Source: Ilumatobacteraceae bacterium (GTDB taxonomy: Bacteria > Actinomycetota > Acidimicrobiia > Acidimicrobiales > Ilumatobacteraceae). Taken from it: 43,575 nucleotides of DNA. The notes below the pieces were generated by a model that saw nothing but the letters and a program-made list of their open reading frames with translations, was not told where the DNA came from and did not search any database. The stretch's first letter is position 1; every line of letters begins with the position of its first letter. A program made the position numbers and the translations under genes. Below, piece by piece: positions 9,511-19,065 of the stretch. Location of the stretch: NCBI GenBank assembly GCA_009691255.1, contig SHUT01000014.1, positions 1 through 43,575 on the forward strand. Direction: 5' to 3'.

Positions 9511-10635
9511 TCAGTGATGACTTGCCGCTTCAATCAAATCTCCAAGAGTTCTGCCCCGGTGCAATTCCCCGCAACTACGGGCTGCTGTCGCAAGATTGTT
9601 CCGCTCCGTACCATTCTTTAGCAGCGAGATTATGGCGTCCGTCAGTGCGCCTTTTGCAATATCGGATTCATTGACCACGAGCGCACCTCCGCGTTCTTGC
9701 AACCATGAGGCATTCCGGTGCTGATGATTTTCGGCTGCATCTTTCCATGGCACGACAATCGCCGCTACACCCACCGTTGCAATTTCGGCAATCGTGCTGG
9801 CCCCTGCGCGACAAACCATGACATCGGTTGCCGCTAAAAGATCCGTCATACGAGTCTCATATGCGACTCGCGTGTACAGCACTCCAACTGGTGCTTGCAG
9901 GACTGATACGCCAAGATGACGGTGTCCACAAATGTGATACAGCGCAGTCGAATCTGCTTGCATTTGGCCCATCGCTTCTAAAATTCGTTCGATGTTGTCA
10001 TTGAGTACTGCCGAGCCCAGTGAACCACCGACAACAGAGAGCATGAGTCGATCTTGGGGAATTCCTAGTGCATGTCGGGCGCTTGCTCGTCGAGCTGCAA
10101 CATCTAACTCGCGGAGTTCGTGACGAACTGGTGCGCCCGTAATAGTTGCGCCAGGCAATCGGGATCCCTCAAAGGCTACGGCTACCGAAGTTGCGTGTTT
10201 TGCTTGGCGACGTGTAGCCAGGCCAGGAGTTCTGTCATAACTCACGCACACAAGAGAAACGCCCCTCAATCGCGCCGCAAATGCCATCGGGGAACTCGCA
10301 TAACCTCCGACAGAGATAACCACATCGGGTTTCCATCGACGAATTAGCAGATACGCATGCACGTACGACCGCAGAATCGCTTGAGGCAACAAGGCATTGC
10401 GCAAAAAACTTTTGATGCTCAGTCCCCTCTGCAATCCAGAGATTGGTAGATACTCACATTCGAATTGGAGCTCTTGCATTAATGTTTTCTCGACACCTCG
10501 ACGACTCCCTACATAACGAAGAGACTTAGACGAATGCCCAAGATCTTCGAGAAGCTCGAGTATTGCGATCGCCGGCACGACGTGCCCGCTGGTACCGCCA
10601 CCCGTAACAACAGCAAAAACAGCAGGATGCGACAT
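9511..10635 (-). CDS. murG: Lipid II synthase MurG
   Basis: Peripheral membrane GT28 glycosyltransferase that transfers GlcNAc from UDP-GlcNAc to lipid I, giving lipid II. The first G-loop is TGGGTSGHVVPAIA (residues 11-24), and a second lies in LMLSVVGGSLGSAVLN. The C-terminal donor-binding domain contains DVMVCRAGASTIAEIATVGVAAIVVPW and the DNHQ-like AAENHQHRNASWL. Length (374) is typical. Start ATG lies 3 bases after the ftsW stop. It works directly after MraY and hands lipid II to FtsW and FtsI. Confidence 0.97.
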   Translation of the reverse strand: MSHPAVFAVVTGGGTSGHVVPAIAILELLEDLGHSSKSLRYVGSRRGVEKTLMQELQFECEYLPISGLQRGLSIKSFLRNALLPQAILRSYVHAYLLIRRWKPDVVISVGGYASSPMAFAARLRGVSLVCVSYDRTPGLATRRQAKHATSVAVAFEGSRLPGATITGAPVRHELRELDVAARRASARHALGIPQDRLMLSVVGGSLGSAVLNDNIERILEAMGQMQADSTALYHICGHRHLGVSVLQAPVGVLYTRVAYETRMTDLLAATDVMVCRAGASTIAEIATVGVAAIVVPWKDAAENHQHRNASWLQERGGALVVNESDIAKGALTDAIISLLKNGTERNNLATAARSCGELHRGRTLGDLIEAASHH

Positions 10636-10638
10636 GTA

Positions 10639-11832
10639 CTACTTCATGTTACGCGCAACATTGAGCAACACTCCAGTAGCAGCCATTGAAATCATCAGTG
10701 AAGACCCGCCAGCTGAGAGAAAAGGCAGAGTCAATCCAGTCAGTGGAAGAGTTCCAGTTGCGCCGCCGATGTTGATGATCGACTGAAAAGCAAACCAGCC
10801 ACTTATTCCAGCAGCCAGTAATGAACCAAACATTTCTCGTGCTCCAAGCGCAACGCGCATACCGAGGAATACGAGACCTAAAAATGATCCAATCACTGCG
10901 AGTGAGCCAACCGCTCCAAGTTCTTCAGCAACCACTGCAAAAATAAAGTCGCTATGGGCAAGCGGTAAATAGCCCCACTTGCTAGATCCTTGCCCAATGC
11001 CAGCACCTGTTGGCCCTCCATTGGCAATGCTCAGAAGTGATTGATGCACCTGATAACCGAGTTTCCCTTTTGTCTCTAATGGATGCATAAATGCTGTCAA
11101 GCGTTTGCGCGCCACCCCCACAAACAGGATGACTCCGGCACCACCCAATACAGAAACGCCCGTAAGTGCTCCCACCCACTTCCATGGTATTCCAGCAAAA
11201 AAACAAATCATCAACACGACTCCGACAAACACGAGAGCCGAGCCATAATCCTTTTGAAATCCGCTTAAAACAGCACCCACGGACATTACAATTAAACAAG
11301 GCATCAAAGTCTTTTTAAAAACATTGAGATAACGATGTCGCCTTGCAATCAGGTCGGCGCAAAACAAAACCACCACAAGTTTTGAGAGTTCAGATGGCTG
11401 GAAACTAAGGTCGCCCAGGTTTACCCACGCCCGTGCTCCGTTTACCTCTTTGCCGATTCCAGGTATAAATGGCAAAAGATTCAGAACGAATGCGGTCACC
11501 ATCAATGGTTTTACTAATCGTCGGTAATCGTTATATGGAGTCCGATATGTCAGAACCATCGCCAATAAACCAATGGCACCCCACAACGCCTGACGACGAA
11601 AAAGGGACCACGGAGAATTTCCGTTGTGAAAGGCCATCACCGAGGACGACGATAAAACCATGACAATGCCGAGCAATGTCAAGAAGGTCACAATAACCAC
11701 GATTCCGTAATACGTCGCCGAAGGAGCCTTGAGCGATAACTTGCGTTTTGCTGCCGTGCCTGATTTTTGCAATGTCAGAATTCGTCTCTCAGAAACGCTT
11801 CTAGGTCTTAGCAACGCTTGCGTGGTTGTCAT
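10639..11832 (-). CDS. ftsW: Septal peptidoglycan polymerase FtsW
   Basis: Polytopic SEDS-family protein that polymerises lipid II at the septum together with its partner PBP, FtsI. A cytoplasmic N-terminus of about 40 basic residues precedes about ten membrane helices. Diagnostic blocks include GARAWVNLGDLSFQPSELSKL, AHSDFIFAVVAEELGAVG, NIGGATGTLPLTGLTLPF and the final SAGGSSLMISM. These are characteristic of FtsW/RodA/SpoVE; the dcw location next to murG and murD identifies it as FtsW. It overlaps the murD stop in an ATGA junction, so expression is coupled. Confidence 0.96.
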   Translation of the reverse strand: MTTTQALLRPRSVSERRILTLQKSGTAAKRKLSLKAPSATYYGIVVIVTFLTLLGIVMVLSSSSVMAFHNGNSPWSLFRRQALWGAIGLLAMVLTYRTPYNDYRRLVKPLMVTAFVLNLLPFIPGIGKEVNGARAWVNLGDLSFQPSELSKLVVVLFCADLIARRHRYLNVFKKTLMPCLIVMSVGAVLSGFQKDYGSALVFVGVVLMICFFAGIPWKWVGALTGVSVLGGAGVILFVGVARKRLTAFMHPLETKGKLGYQVHQSLLSIANGGPTGAGIGQGSSKWGYLPLAHSDFIFAVVAEELGAVGSLAVIGSFLGLVFLGMRVALGAREMFGSLLAAGISGWFAFQSIINIGGATGTLPLTGLTLPFLSAGGSSLMISMAATGVLLNVARNMK

Positions 11833-13187
11833 TGTCTGCTCCCTTGATTGATGGATTTGTCACTGCAAAAGTCTCGTACACAACGCTGAAAATCATCACC
11901 GCGCTCGTTATAGTTGGCGTACCAGTCGTAGCTGGTGCATCCTGGAGACAGAAGAATCACGTCTCCACTTTTGGCCATACCTGCTGCTTGCTCAACCGCT
12001 TGTTTCATCGTGATTGCTGAACGTATTTCGCAGATGCCTTTAAATGCATTCTCAATAAGTACTGCGTCGTCTCCGATGGCAACTACGCCGCGCATACGTA
12101 CGGGCTCTGAAGATAAAAGCGTCAGATCAAGATCTTTGTTTCGTCCTCCTGCGATCAAAACAACACTTTCAAAAGATTTGATTGCCGTCAATGCTGCATG
12201 TGGGCTTGTGGCCTTGGAATCGTCATACCAGCAAACACCGTCATGGGCCATCACTAACTCGATTCGATGATGAGCAGGGATAAAGTTGTGCAAACTCGTG
12301 GCAAGTGTCGCGCGATCAACTAAGCCTGATTCCAGGACGAGCGCACACGCCGCTAACGCATTCGTTATATCATGGGGCAAGGCACGCCATAGATTTGATA
12401 CATCGCTAAAATGTCCTTGGGGGCCAACGAGGGCTTCATCTTGAACGCAATAATCAGCGCCAGTTAGACCAAACGTGACTGTAGGCAGTCCTGAAATTTC
12501 TGCCATTTGGCAGATCATTTCATTCCCAGCCGGAACAATTGCAACATCACCTTCGACGCAATGAGCCCAGATTTTTTGTTTCGCGGCCACATAGTTCTCA
12601 AAGTTTTCGTGCCAATCCAAATGATCTGGTGCAAGATTAAGACACACGCTTGCATTTGCCCGAAATAACTGTGTGTACTCGAGCCGAAAACTAGAACATT
12701 CAACAACAAATACGTCAACATCAAGATCTAATGCAGCGATGAACGGTAGATCGGTATTGCCTACTTCGGCGACACGTTTGCCTGTACCGCGAAGCAATGC
12801 TGCAGTCAACATAGTGGTAGTTGTCTTGCCGTCAGTTCCGGTCACCGCCAATATCGGTCGTGCGCCACCCACTCTGCTTTGCTCCCACTCGTAAGCAATA
12901 TCAATTTCAGAACGAACTGCAATTTTGTGCGCATGGGCGGCCTCAATGAGAGGATGCACAGGCGATATCCCAGGAGCTGGTACCAATACTTCTACATCAT
13001 GAAGAAAGGCCTTTAATGACCTTGGATCATCTACACGAGTGAAAGATGCATCAATGCTGTCTGCAAAGTCTGACATCTCTTGCGATTCGATATCATCACC
13101 GACGCGCACATCTATTCCGCGTTCGTACATTGATCTGGCAGTTGCTTGACCAGCAATCCCTAGTCCATAGACCGCCGCTCGTTTCAT
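11829..13187 (-). CDS. murD: UDP-N-acetylmuramoylalanine-D-glutamate ligase MurD
   Basis: Cytoplasmic Mur ligase adding D-glutamate to UDP-MurNAc-L-Ala. It starts MKRAAVYGLGIAGQATA, a clean Rossmann N-terminus. The P-loop GTDGKTTTT is at about residues 117-125, with LNLAPDHLDWH in the central domain and CWYDDSKATSPHAALTAI and LIAGGRNKDLD further on. Length with this start is 452, as expected. The open frame extends 41 codons further upstream into mraY, but those residues match no Mur ligase. The ATG at 13187 forms a TAATG junction with the mraY stop, a typical coupled start. Confidence 0.96.
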   Translation of the reverse strand: MKRAAVYGLGIAGQATARSMYERGIDVRVGDDIESQEMSDFADSIDASFTRVDDPRSLKAFLHDVEVLVPAPGISPVHPLIEAAHAHKIAVRSEIDIAYEWEQSRVGGARPILAVTGTDGKTTTTMLTAALLRGTGKRVAEVGNTDLPFIAALDLDVDVFVVECSSFRLEYTQLFRANASVCLNLAPDHLDWHENFENYVAAKQKIWAHCVEGDVAIVPAGNEMICQMAEISGLPTVTFGLTGADYCVQDEALVGPQGHFSDVSNLWRALPHDITNALAACALVLESGLVDRATLATSLHNFIPAHHRIELVMAHDGVCWYDDSKATSPHAALTAIKSFESVVLIAGGRNKDLDLTLLSSEPVRMRGVVAIGDDAVLIENAFKGICEIRSAITMKQAVEQAAGMAKSGDVILLSPGCTSYDWYANYNERGDDFQRCVRDFCSDKSINQGSRQ

Positions 13188-14248
13188 TATTTGAGACCTC
13201 GCGTCAAATCTGAAAGACGCGTGAAGTCTGCGATAAAGATTGCCAAAGACGCAGCAACGCAGATACCGGAAATAATCCAGAAACGGATAATCACTGTTGT
13301 CTCTGGCCATCCCAAAAGTTCAAAATGATGGTGGATCGGCGACATTTTAAATAATCTCTTTTTGCGACCTGAAGCCTTGAATACCGTCATTTGTATTGCT
13401 ACCGAACCAGCTTCCATCACATTGAGCGCACAAATCAACGGCAAGAGCAGTTGCGTATTTGTCGCCACTGCCATCATTCCAAGTGCTGCCCCTATTCCCA
13501 GCGCTCCGACATCGCCCATAAAAATGCGTGCCGGCGCTGCGTTCCACCACAAAAATCCTCCGCATGCACCTGCTAATGCTGCTGACATAACTGCAAGGTC
13601 AAGTGGATTTACTAAGTGGTAGATACTGGGGTTACGAAAAGCCCAGTAAGCAATAATAGTGAACGCTAAAAACCCAAATAGCGCAGACCCAGCAGCGAGT
13701 CCGTCAAGACCATCAGTGACGTTGACTGCGTTAGTAGTCGCCCATACCATCAAAGATGTCCATAAGACCCAAATGATTGGTTGCAAGTGCCAGCCCGGAA
13801 GATTCCAGCGAGTAAAAGACAATGTTTCGCTGACACCCGTGCTGAGTAGCAGCAGCGTCATGATTGCGACAACGATTCCAAACGTGATGTAGCCCTTCTT
13901 TTTCCAGAATATTCCGCGATTATGCGAATACCGCACTTTGAGATAGTCATCCATAAATCCCATGACGGCCAAAATGACAATGCCCAGCCATATAATTAGT
14001 GCTTGATCAGAGAACGCCAGACCATGACGCAAATGTGCAACAACCCAGCCGACAAACGCAGCTCCAATAATGGCCGTGCCACCCATCGTTGGAGTTCCCT
14101 GCTTAGCCATATGATGCACAGGACCGTGATCTTCTTTACCTAAAATCGGTTGTCCTTTGCCGAGGTCGGCAAAGAAGCGCATCAACAAACGAGTTGCTCC
14201 TAATGACAATGCCATTGCAACTGCACCAGAGAGCAGGACGGCGATCAT
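13187..14248 (-). CDS. mraY: Phospho-MurNAc-pentapeptide transferase MraY
   Basis: Polytopic membrane enzyme that transfers phospho-MurNAc-pentapeptide from UDP to undecaprenyl phosphate, making lipid I. About ten hydrophobic segments are visible. The paired aspartates of motif B are D100-D101 in GFMDDYLKVR. Other signatures are NAVNVTDGLDGLAAG, FMGDVGALGIGAALG and FKMSPIHHHFELLGW near the C-terminus, which carries the HHH motif. Length 353 is normal. Its ATG overlaps the murE stop by 4 bases (ATGA) and its stop overlaps murD by one base, leaving no room for a murF gene. Confidence 0.98.
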   Translation of the reverse strand: MIAVLLSGAVAMALSLGATRLLMRFFADLGKGQPILGKEDHGPVHHMAKQGTPTMGGTAIIGAAFVGWVVAHLRHGLAFSDQALIIWLGIVILAVMGFMDDYLKVRYSHNRGIFWKKKGYITFGIVVAIMTLLLLSTGVSETLSFTRWNLPGWHLQPIIWVLWTSLMVWATTNAVNVTDGLDGLAAGSALFGFLAFTIIAYWAFRNPSIYHLVNPLDLAVMSAALAGACGGFLWWNAAPARIFMGDVGALGIGAALGMMAVATNTQLLLPLICALNVMEAGSVAIQMTVFKASGRKKRLFKMSPIHHHFELLGWPETTVIIRFWIISGICVAASLAIFIADFTRLSDLTRGLK

Positions 14249-15693
14249 GAGTGTTTACCTGTGGTCAGCAAAAGTAACTCGCGTGCGACGACCGCATCGT
14301 CGAATTCTTCGTGGTGGTGTGCAAACTCTTGCGTTTTCTCATGGCCTTTGCCAGCGATGATAACTATGTCCCCTGACGTCGCTGTTCGTAGCACTTGCTC
14401 AATTGCGGCCCGACGATCAGGAATACTGCTCACGGTGCAGTTTGTATCACTTCTCACTCCAGCAAGTATTTGGTTAATAATCTCAATCTGATCTTCGCTA
14501 CGTGGATTATCTGATGTCACCATCACATTGTCGGCGAATTGTGTCGCCACTGCCCCCATGAGAGGACGTTTTCCGGAGTCACGGTTGCCACCACATCCAA
14601 ACACAACGTGGACACGACCTCGACACACTGCTCGACCTGCTTGAAGCACTTCTGCCAAACCATCAGGCGTATGAGCAAAATCAACGACAACTACAAAATC
14701 TTGACCCATATCAACTTTTTCAAATCTTCCTGGCACTGACTCTATTCGAGTAGCTGCGTTGGCAATCTCTTGTGGTGTGACTCCTAATTCACGGGCCACA
14801 GTACATGCAGCAAGCAAATTCATAACATTGAAACGCCCACCGATTGGTGAAGTAATTTTTACGCCCTCCCATTCAAACTCAATAGAAGAAGCCGTCACGG
14901 TTAAGCCAGAGATGTCACTTGCGCCAAAAGCCGTTGTTGGAATTGTTGCCACATCAAGAAGTAGACGACCCCTAGTATCATCGGCATTCACCACCGCGCG
15001 ATTTGAATAATCCTGGCCAAACAGGGCCGCCTTAGCAGCGAAGTACGCTTCTTCCGTTTTGTGATAGTCCAAGTGATCTCGACTGATATTTGTAAATACT
15101 ACAATTTCAAATTGGACGCCATTAATACGACTCTGATCTATTGCATGTGATGTCACTTCCATCACTGCTATTTTCATTCCATCCCTAGCGGCTTGGGCAA
15201 GTTGTTTTTGGATAATAGGTGCTTCGGGGGTTGTTCGTACGTTAGTCAAAGTTCCGAACGTCCGCGTCGCGACACCCGCACTGTTGAGAATTGACGACAA
15301 CAAAGAAGCCGTCGTGGTTTTGCCATTCGTTCCAGTAATTCCGACAACTCGCAGTTTCGTCGAAGGATCGCCATACAGAGTCTTGGCATACTTGCCGATC
15401 ACTTCACGAACATTGGCGACAATAATCTGAGAAATATTTTCAGCTTCCAAGAGATAATGATCAACCAGTAAAGCCGAGGCTCCTTTTTTGATGACTTCAT
15501 CTGCGAAGGCATGGCCATCAAAATGCACGCCCTTAACGCAACAAAAAAGATCCCCTTTGTCTACAGAGTGCGAATCCATCGTGATTCCTGTCACCAGGTT
15601 GTCTGGGTTGCCTAAAATTTTAAATTCCTGAACATCTGTCTGCCGACATAGTTCATCTACCGTCAGAGTTCTGCAATCTGATTGAGTCGCCAT
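14245..15693 (-). CDS. murE: UDP-MurNAc-tripeptide synthetase MurE (meso-diaminopimelate type)
   Basis: Mur ligase adding the third stem-peptide residue. The P-loop GTNGKTTTASLL is at about residues 121-132, with EVTSHAIDQSRI, NISRDHLDYH and VDFAHTPDGLAEVL following. The amino-acid selectivity motif is DNPR at 395-398, which in characterised MurE enzymes indicates meso-diaminopimelate rather than lysine. I chose the ATG at 15693 (482 residues), 20 bases after the ftsI stop, preceded by GGTGATGG. A longer frame from 15750 would overlap ftsI by 37 bases and add a 19-residue segment without family similarity. In most dcw clusters murF follows; here mraY follows directly with a 4-base overlap. 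Confidence 0.96.
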   Translation of the reverse strand: MATQSDCRTLTVDELCRQTDVQEFKILGNPDNLVTGITMDSHSVDKGDLFCCVKGVHFDGHAFADEVIKKGASALLVDHYLLEAENISQIIVANVREVIGKYAKTLYGDPSTKLRVVGITGTNGKTTTASLLSSILNSAGVATRTFGTLTNVRTTPEAPIIQKQLAQAARDGMKIAVMEVTSHAIDQSRINGVQFEIVVFTNISRDHLDYHKTEEAYFAAKAALFGQDYSNRAVVNADDTRGRLLLDVATIPTTAFGASDISGLTVTASSIEFEWEGVKITSPIGGRFNVMNLLAACTVARELGVTPQEIANAATRIESVPGRFEKVDMGQDFVVVVDFAHTPDGLAEVLQAGRAVCRGRVHVVFGCGGNRDSGKRPLMGAVATQFADNVMVTSDNPRSEDQIEIINQILAGVRSDTNCTVSSIPDRRAAIEQVLRTATSGDIVIIAGKGHEKTQEFAHHHEEFDDAVVARELLLLTTGKHS

Positions 15694-15713
15694 TAGCAAA
15701 ATCCCATCACCTG

Positions 15714-17654
15714 TCAGTGTGAACTCGCCACGGCCGAACGCTTTGGACAACCGCTACCAACACCTGTCGGAGATATCTGCAATTCATGAATTGCCACTTC
15801 AGCCAAGCGAGAAAAAACAGTCGCTGCGGCAGTTCCACCGAATCTATCGTGAGTATTTCCGTTTGGCTCATCAATGCTGACGAGCATCGTTATTTGTGGA
15901 TCATCTGCCGGGAAATAACCAACAAACGATGCAAAGTATTTTCGTCCACCAGTATTGGTGGTGTACGTGCCGTTCGTCTGGGCTTTGTATCCCGTCCCTG
16001 TCTTGCCAGCAACTTTCATCCCCTTGACTTGAGCAAGTTTTCCCGTACCAGCACAGACAACTTCTTTTAACAGACTTGTCATCGTAGTTGCCGTTGACTC
16101 TTTGAGAACTTGATGAGTGGCAGAGAGGGCGGCTTCATGAATCACTCCATCTTCGTCGATTGTTGCCTTTAGAAGTTTTGGAGCCACATAGGTTCCACCG
16201 TTGGCCACAACGTTTACACCCGCCAACATCTGTAGAGGTGTAGTCGCATAGCCATAGCCATAGTCCACAGTTATCTTTTGCGTTCCGTACCAATCTTTGG
16301 TTGGTCGTAAAATTCCTCGGCTCTCGCCGGGATACTGCAGTCCAGTTTTTTCGCCAAACCCAAATGCTCTGAGATAATCATGTTTTTCCTCCAGTGTTAC
16401 TGTCTCGCTGATCTTGACGGCACCAAGGTTTGAACTTTCGCGCACGATATCGCGAGTAGTCATTGAGACGAGACCGTGCGGGTACGCATCTCGAATTGTG
16501 AACTTATCCATGCGCAGGGTGCCTGGAACTTTGTACGAAGAAGTCTCAGTTGTACGCCCCAAATCAAGTGCCGCGCTCACGCTAAACACTTTGGCAACTG
16601 AGCCAGGCTCATGCGCTTCTACTGCTGCAAAGTTTCCTGTTGCTAGCCCCACTGTGCCGTCAAGAGACCGCCGCACATTTGACATCGCATATATTTCACC
16701 AGTTCGCGAGTTCATCATGATGACTGTTCCGGCTTTCGCACTGAGTTGCGTCACGCGTTGGATTAAAGCCTGGTCAGTCTGAAACTGTAAGGACTTGTCA
16801 ATAGTAAGCACTAAATCGTCTCCGGGTTTGCCTGAATTTGTGCTACCCGCAGCGTTGCTCATCGAGTTTCCGCTTCCGTCTAATTCCCGAACACTCACCC
16901 CGTCAATACCGGCCAGTAGTTTGTCGTATTGCAACTCAAGACCAGCGGTACCGACACCGTCAGGATCTGTGCGACCAATCACCGCACCAGCCACACCACT
17001 TTCCACAACGCGCAGAGGTTCTTCGTCTGACGAGACCCCTGGAAGGCCAAGAGCCAACACGGCCTGTGCGGTTGATTTATCGACTTGCCGCGCAAGATAC
17101 AAAAAACTGCTCTTCTTGTCGACGAGTACCTGCTGGATTTTTGCTTCTCGTTCTGGAGTAAGTTGCAATAGTCCAGCTAGTGCATGGGCGGTGCCAATGG
17201 GATCTACGACCATTCGGGGATCAACAAACAGCGTCTGGCTTGGAACTGAAAGTGCAATCTCGTGTCCGTTACGGTCGAATATTCCGCCACGATCAGCACG
17301 CAACGTGACAGTTCTGGTTCGTTGGTCAATACTGGCTGCATGAAGAGTGTCGCGGCTAAATGTCTGCAACATTAGGGTTCTTCCCAAAATCAAGACGAAC
17401 ACGATCATGAAAACTCCCAAAGCCAAGGCCAGCCGAAAACGAATTCGCTGATCAACCACAATTGATGCTTCTTTGGTCTCTCTCTTGGGGGAAACTGTGT
17501 GCGCCACAGGCCGCCGTGCTGGTGCGCGACTACTAGACCGCGAAGTCAACTGACGCGAATCTGCACGAGCTCGGGTTGATTGAGTATTAGACGGGGCCAC
17601 GCGATAGCGCAGAGACAGTGCAGTAATTGCACGACTTATCCGAGATGCGCTCAC
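15714..17654 (-). CDS. ftsI: Septal transpeptidase FtsI (class B penicillin-binding protein)
   Basis: Bitopic transpeptidase that crosslinks septal peptidoglycan in complex with FtsW. A long basic Ser/Arg-rich cytoplasmic tail (about residues 1-70) leads into one membrane helix at about 73-92. The dimerisation/pedestal domain begins RGGIFDRNGHEIALS (122-136). The transpeptidase motifs are complete: S352-x-x-K355 (SVAK), S407-S-N409 and KTG at 551-553. Length is 646. The start is GTG in a GTGA junction with the ftsL stop. No PASTA domains are seen, consistent with an FtsI rather than a PonA or PBP2x-with-PASTA type protein. Confidence 0.97.
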   Translation of the reverse strand: MSASRISRAITALSLRYRVAPSNTQSTRARADSRQLTSRSSSRAPARRPVAHTVSPKRETKEASIVVDQRIRFRLALALGVFMIVFVLILGRTLMLQTFSRDTLHAASIDQRTRTVTLRADRGGIFDRNGHEIALSVPSQTLFVDPRMVVDPIGTAHALAGLLQLTPEREAKIQQVLVDKKSSFLYLARQVDKSTAQAVLALGLPGVSSDEEPLRVVESGVAGAVIGRTDPDGVGTAGLELQYDKLLAGIDGVSVRELDGSGNSMSNAAGSTNSGKPGDDLVLTIDKSLQFQTDQALIQRVTQLSAKAGTVIMMNSRTGEIYAMSNVRRSLDGTVGLATGNFAAVEAHEPGSVAKVFSVSAALDLGRTTETSSYKVPGTLRMDKFTIRDAYPHGLVSMTTRDIVRESSNLGAVKISETVTLEEKHDYLRAFGFGEKTGLQYPGESRGILRPTKDWYGTQKITVDYGYGYATTPLQMLAGVNVVANGGTYVAPKLLKATIDEDGVIHEAALSATHQVLKESTATTMTSLLKEVVCAGTGKLAQVKGMKVAGKTGTGYKAQTNGTYTTNTGGRKYFASFVGYFPADDPQITMLVSIDEPNGNTHDRFGGTAAATVFSRLAEVAIHELQISPTGVGSGCPKRSAVASSH

Positions 17655-18115
17655 GGGGTGTTTCCTATTTGAGCCTTCACTTTTCCGAATTCTTTGAGCG
17701 CCGACTCACCTCCGACGGCAACATCAATATCTACTTTCCCAACAGTCGCTGCAACTTCGGCTGCAATATCTGCTGGAATCTCAAGAACCTTTGTTCCCCA
17801 GACGGGAACCATTCCAATAATTCGTGCCTTTTGCAAAAGGACACTTGGTGACTGCAGTTCTGCGCGAGTTGCACGCAACTCATCAAAGTAATTGCGTGAG
17901 CGTTTAATGTCGCGAGTGATTGTGTCAAGACGCATTTGCTGCTGAGCCATGTATGTTCGCAAAGCCACAACACCGCACAAAAATATCGTAACGAGAACAA
18001 TGACCGCCATTGTTCTGTTGACATACATTCGTGTTTTAGGAACAATAGTGAGCGAAGGCTTCACTCTCTTTTCCGGCTGCTCCAACCCAAATGGTTGCCT
18101 GAAAGCGAGTGCCAC
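17651..18115 (-). CDS. ftsL: FtsL-like septum formation protein
   Basis: Small bitopic protein of 154 residues placed between rsmH and ftsI, the standard position of ftsL. A short cytoplasmic N-terminus is followed by one membrane helix at about residues 35-53 and then an alpha-helical, probably coiled-coil stretch (about 54-95: QQQMRLDTITRDIKRSRN and onward). The C-terminal half is longer than in E. coli FtsL and rich in Ala and Val; I cannot assign it a function. FtsL sequences are poorly conserved, so position and topology carry the call. Start codon is GTG two bases after the rsmH stop, and the stop overlaps the ftsI start. Confidence 0.85.
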   Translation of the reverse strand: MALAFRQPFGLEQPEKRVKPSLTIVPKTRMYVNRTMAVIVLVTIFLCGVVALRTYMAQQQMRLDTITRDIKRSRNYFDELRATRAELQSPSVLLQKARIIGMVPVWGTKVLEIPADIAAEVAATVGKVDIDVAVGGESALKEFGKVKAQIGNTP

Positions 18116-18117
18116 GA

Positions 18118-19065
18118 TTAGCTTCCTATTCCGGTCTCAAGACGCTCTATCACCCTTAAACGCGCGGCCGTTGAACGCCGATTTAAAGTCTGTTCTGCAT
18201 CTGATGGAGTTTTTGATGTCCGCACTCGACGCACCAGTGCTTGTCGACCACACACGCAGGATAAGTTGGCCGGACATGTGCAGCCTCCAGTTTCGGCTTG
18301 ACGCATAATGCTCTTTGTGATGCGATCTTCGCCAGAGTGGTATGTCAAAACAGCCAATCGCGCACCTGGGGCAAGGGCTGTAATGACCCCAGAGAGTGCA
18401 ACAGGAAGAACGGCAAGCTCATGATTCACCTCAATACGAATCGCTTGGAATGTGCGCTTCGCCGGGTGGCCACCACGACGTCTGGCGGCAGCGGGAATCG
18501 CCGCGATGACCACTTCAGCTAGCTCAACGGTCGTGTTTAATGGGCGCGCCAGAACAATTGCTTTGGCTATCCGCCCAGCAAATCGTTCATCGGCATTTTC
18601 TCTCAAAATTTGAGCCAGATGTTCCATGCTCGACTCATTAACCACCTGCAATGCGCTCAGGGATTGTGATTGATCCATCCGCATGTCAAGTGGCGCTTCA
18701 AGTCGATACGAAAATCCGCGCTCACCTTGGTCTAACTGCGGGGAGGACACACCCAAATCAAATAGGGCTCCCGCAAGTGAGTGGGTATTTGTTTGCTCCA
18801 GCACTTCAGCAACGCGATCAAAGCGAGCGTGCCGGAGGGTGACACGCTCGCCAAGAGGAGACAATCTCGATTGAGCAAACGCAAGTGCCTGCTGGTCGCG
18901 ATCGATGCCCACAAATTTTATATCAGGATGAGCCTCTAGCACTGCTTGCGCATGTCCAGCTCCACCCAAAGTCGCATCAAGAAATGTTCCGGTAGTAAGG
19001 CCAGAAAAAACTTCCAAAATTTCATTGAGCATGACTGGCGCGTGCTCAAACATGTTGTTGCTCAC
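18118..19065 (-). CDS. rsmH: 16S rRNA (cytosine-1402-N4)-methyltransferase RsmH (MraW)
   Basis: SAM-dependent methyltransferase modifying C1402 in the decoding site of 16S rRNA. The N-terminal HAPVMLNEIL and the SAM-binding ATLGGAGHAQAVLE and GIDRDQQAL are typical. So are LFDLGVSSPQLDQGERGFSY, PLDMRMDQ, RRGGHPAKRTFQAIRIEVN and LTYHSGEDRITK. I chose the GTG at 19065 (315 residues), since AAGGG lies exactly 8 bases upstream. An ATG at 19053 is the alternative. The open frame extends to 19245 but that segment is not RsmH-like and is RNA structure instead. Its binding site lies inside a long stem described separately. Confidence 0.96.
   Translation of the reverse strand: MSNNMFEHAPVMLNEILEVFSGLTTGTFLDATLGGAGHAQAVLEAHPDIKFVGIDRDQQALAFAQSRLSPLGERVTLRHARFDRVAEVLEQTNTHSLAGALFDLGVSSPQLDQGERGFSYRLEAPLDMRMDQSQSLSALQVVNESSMEHLAQILRENADERFAGRIAKAIVLARPLNTTVELAEVVIAAIPAAARRRGGHPAKRTFQAIRIEVNHELAVLPVALSGVITALAPGARLAVLTYHSGEDRITKSIMRQAETGGCTCPANLSCVCGRQALVRRVRTSKTPSDAEQTLNRRSTAARLRVIERLETGIGS

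Noticed and set aside
13188-13310. 41-residue N-terminal extension of MurD reaching into mraY
   Set aside because: The extra residues resemble no Mur ligase, and the ATG at 13187 gives the family N-terminus and a TAATG junction.
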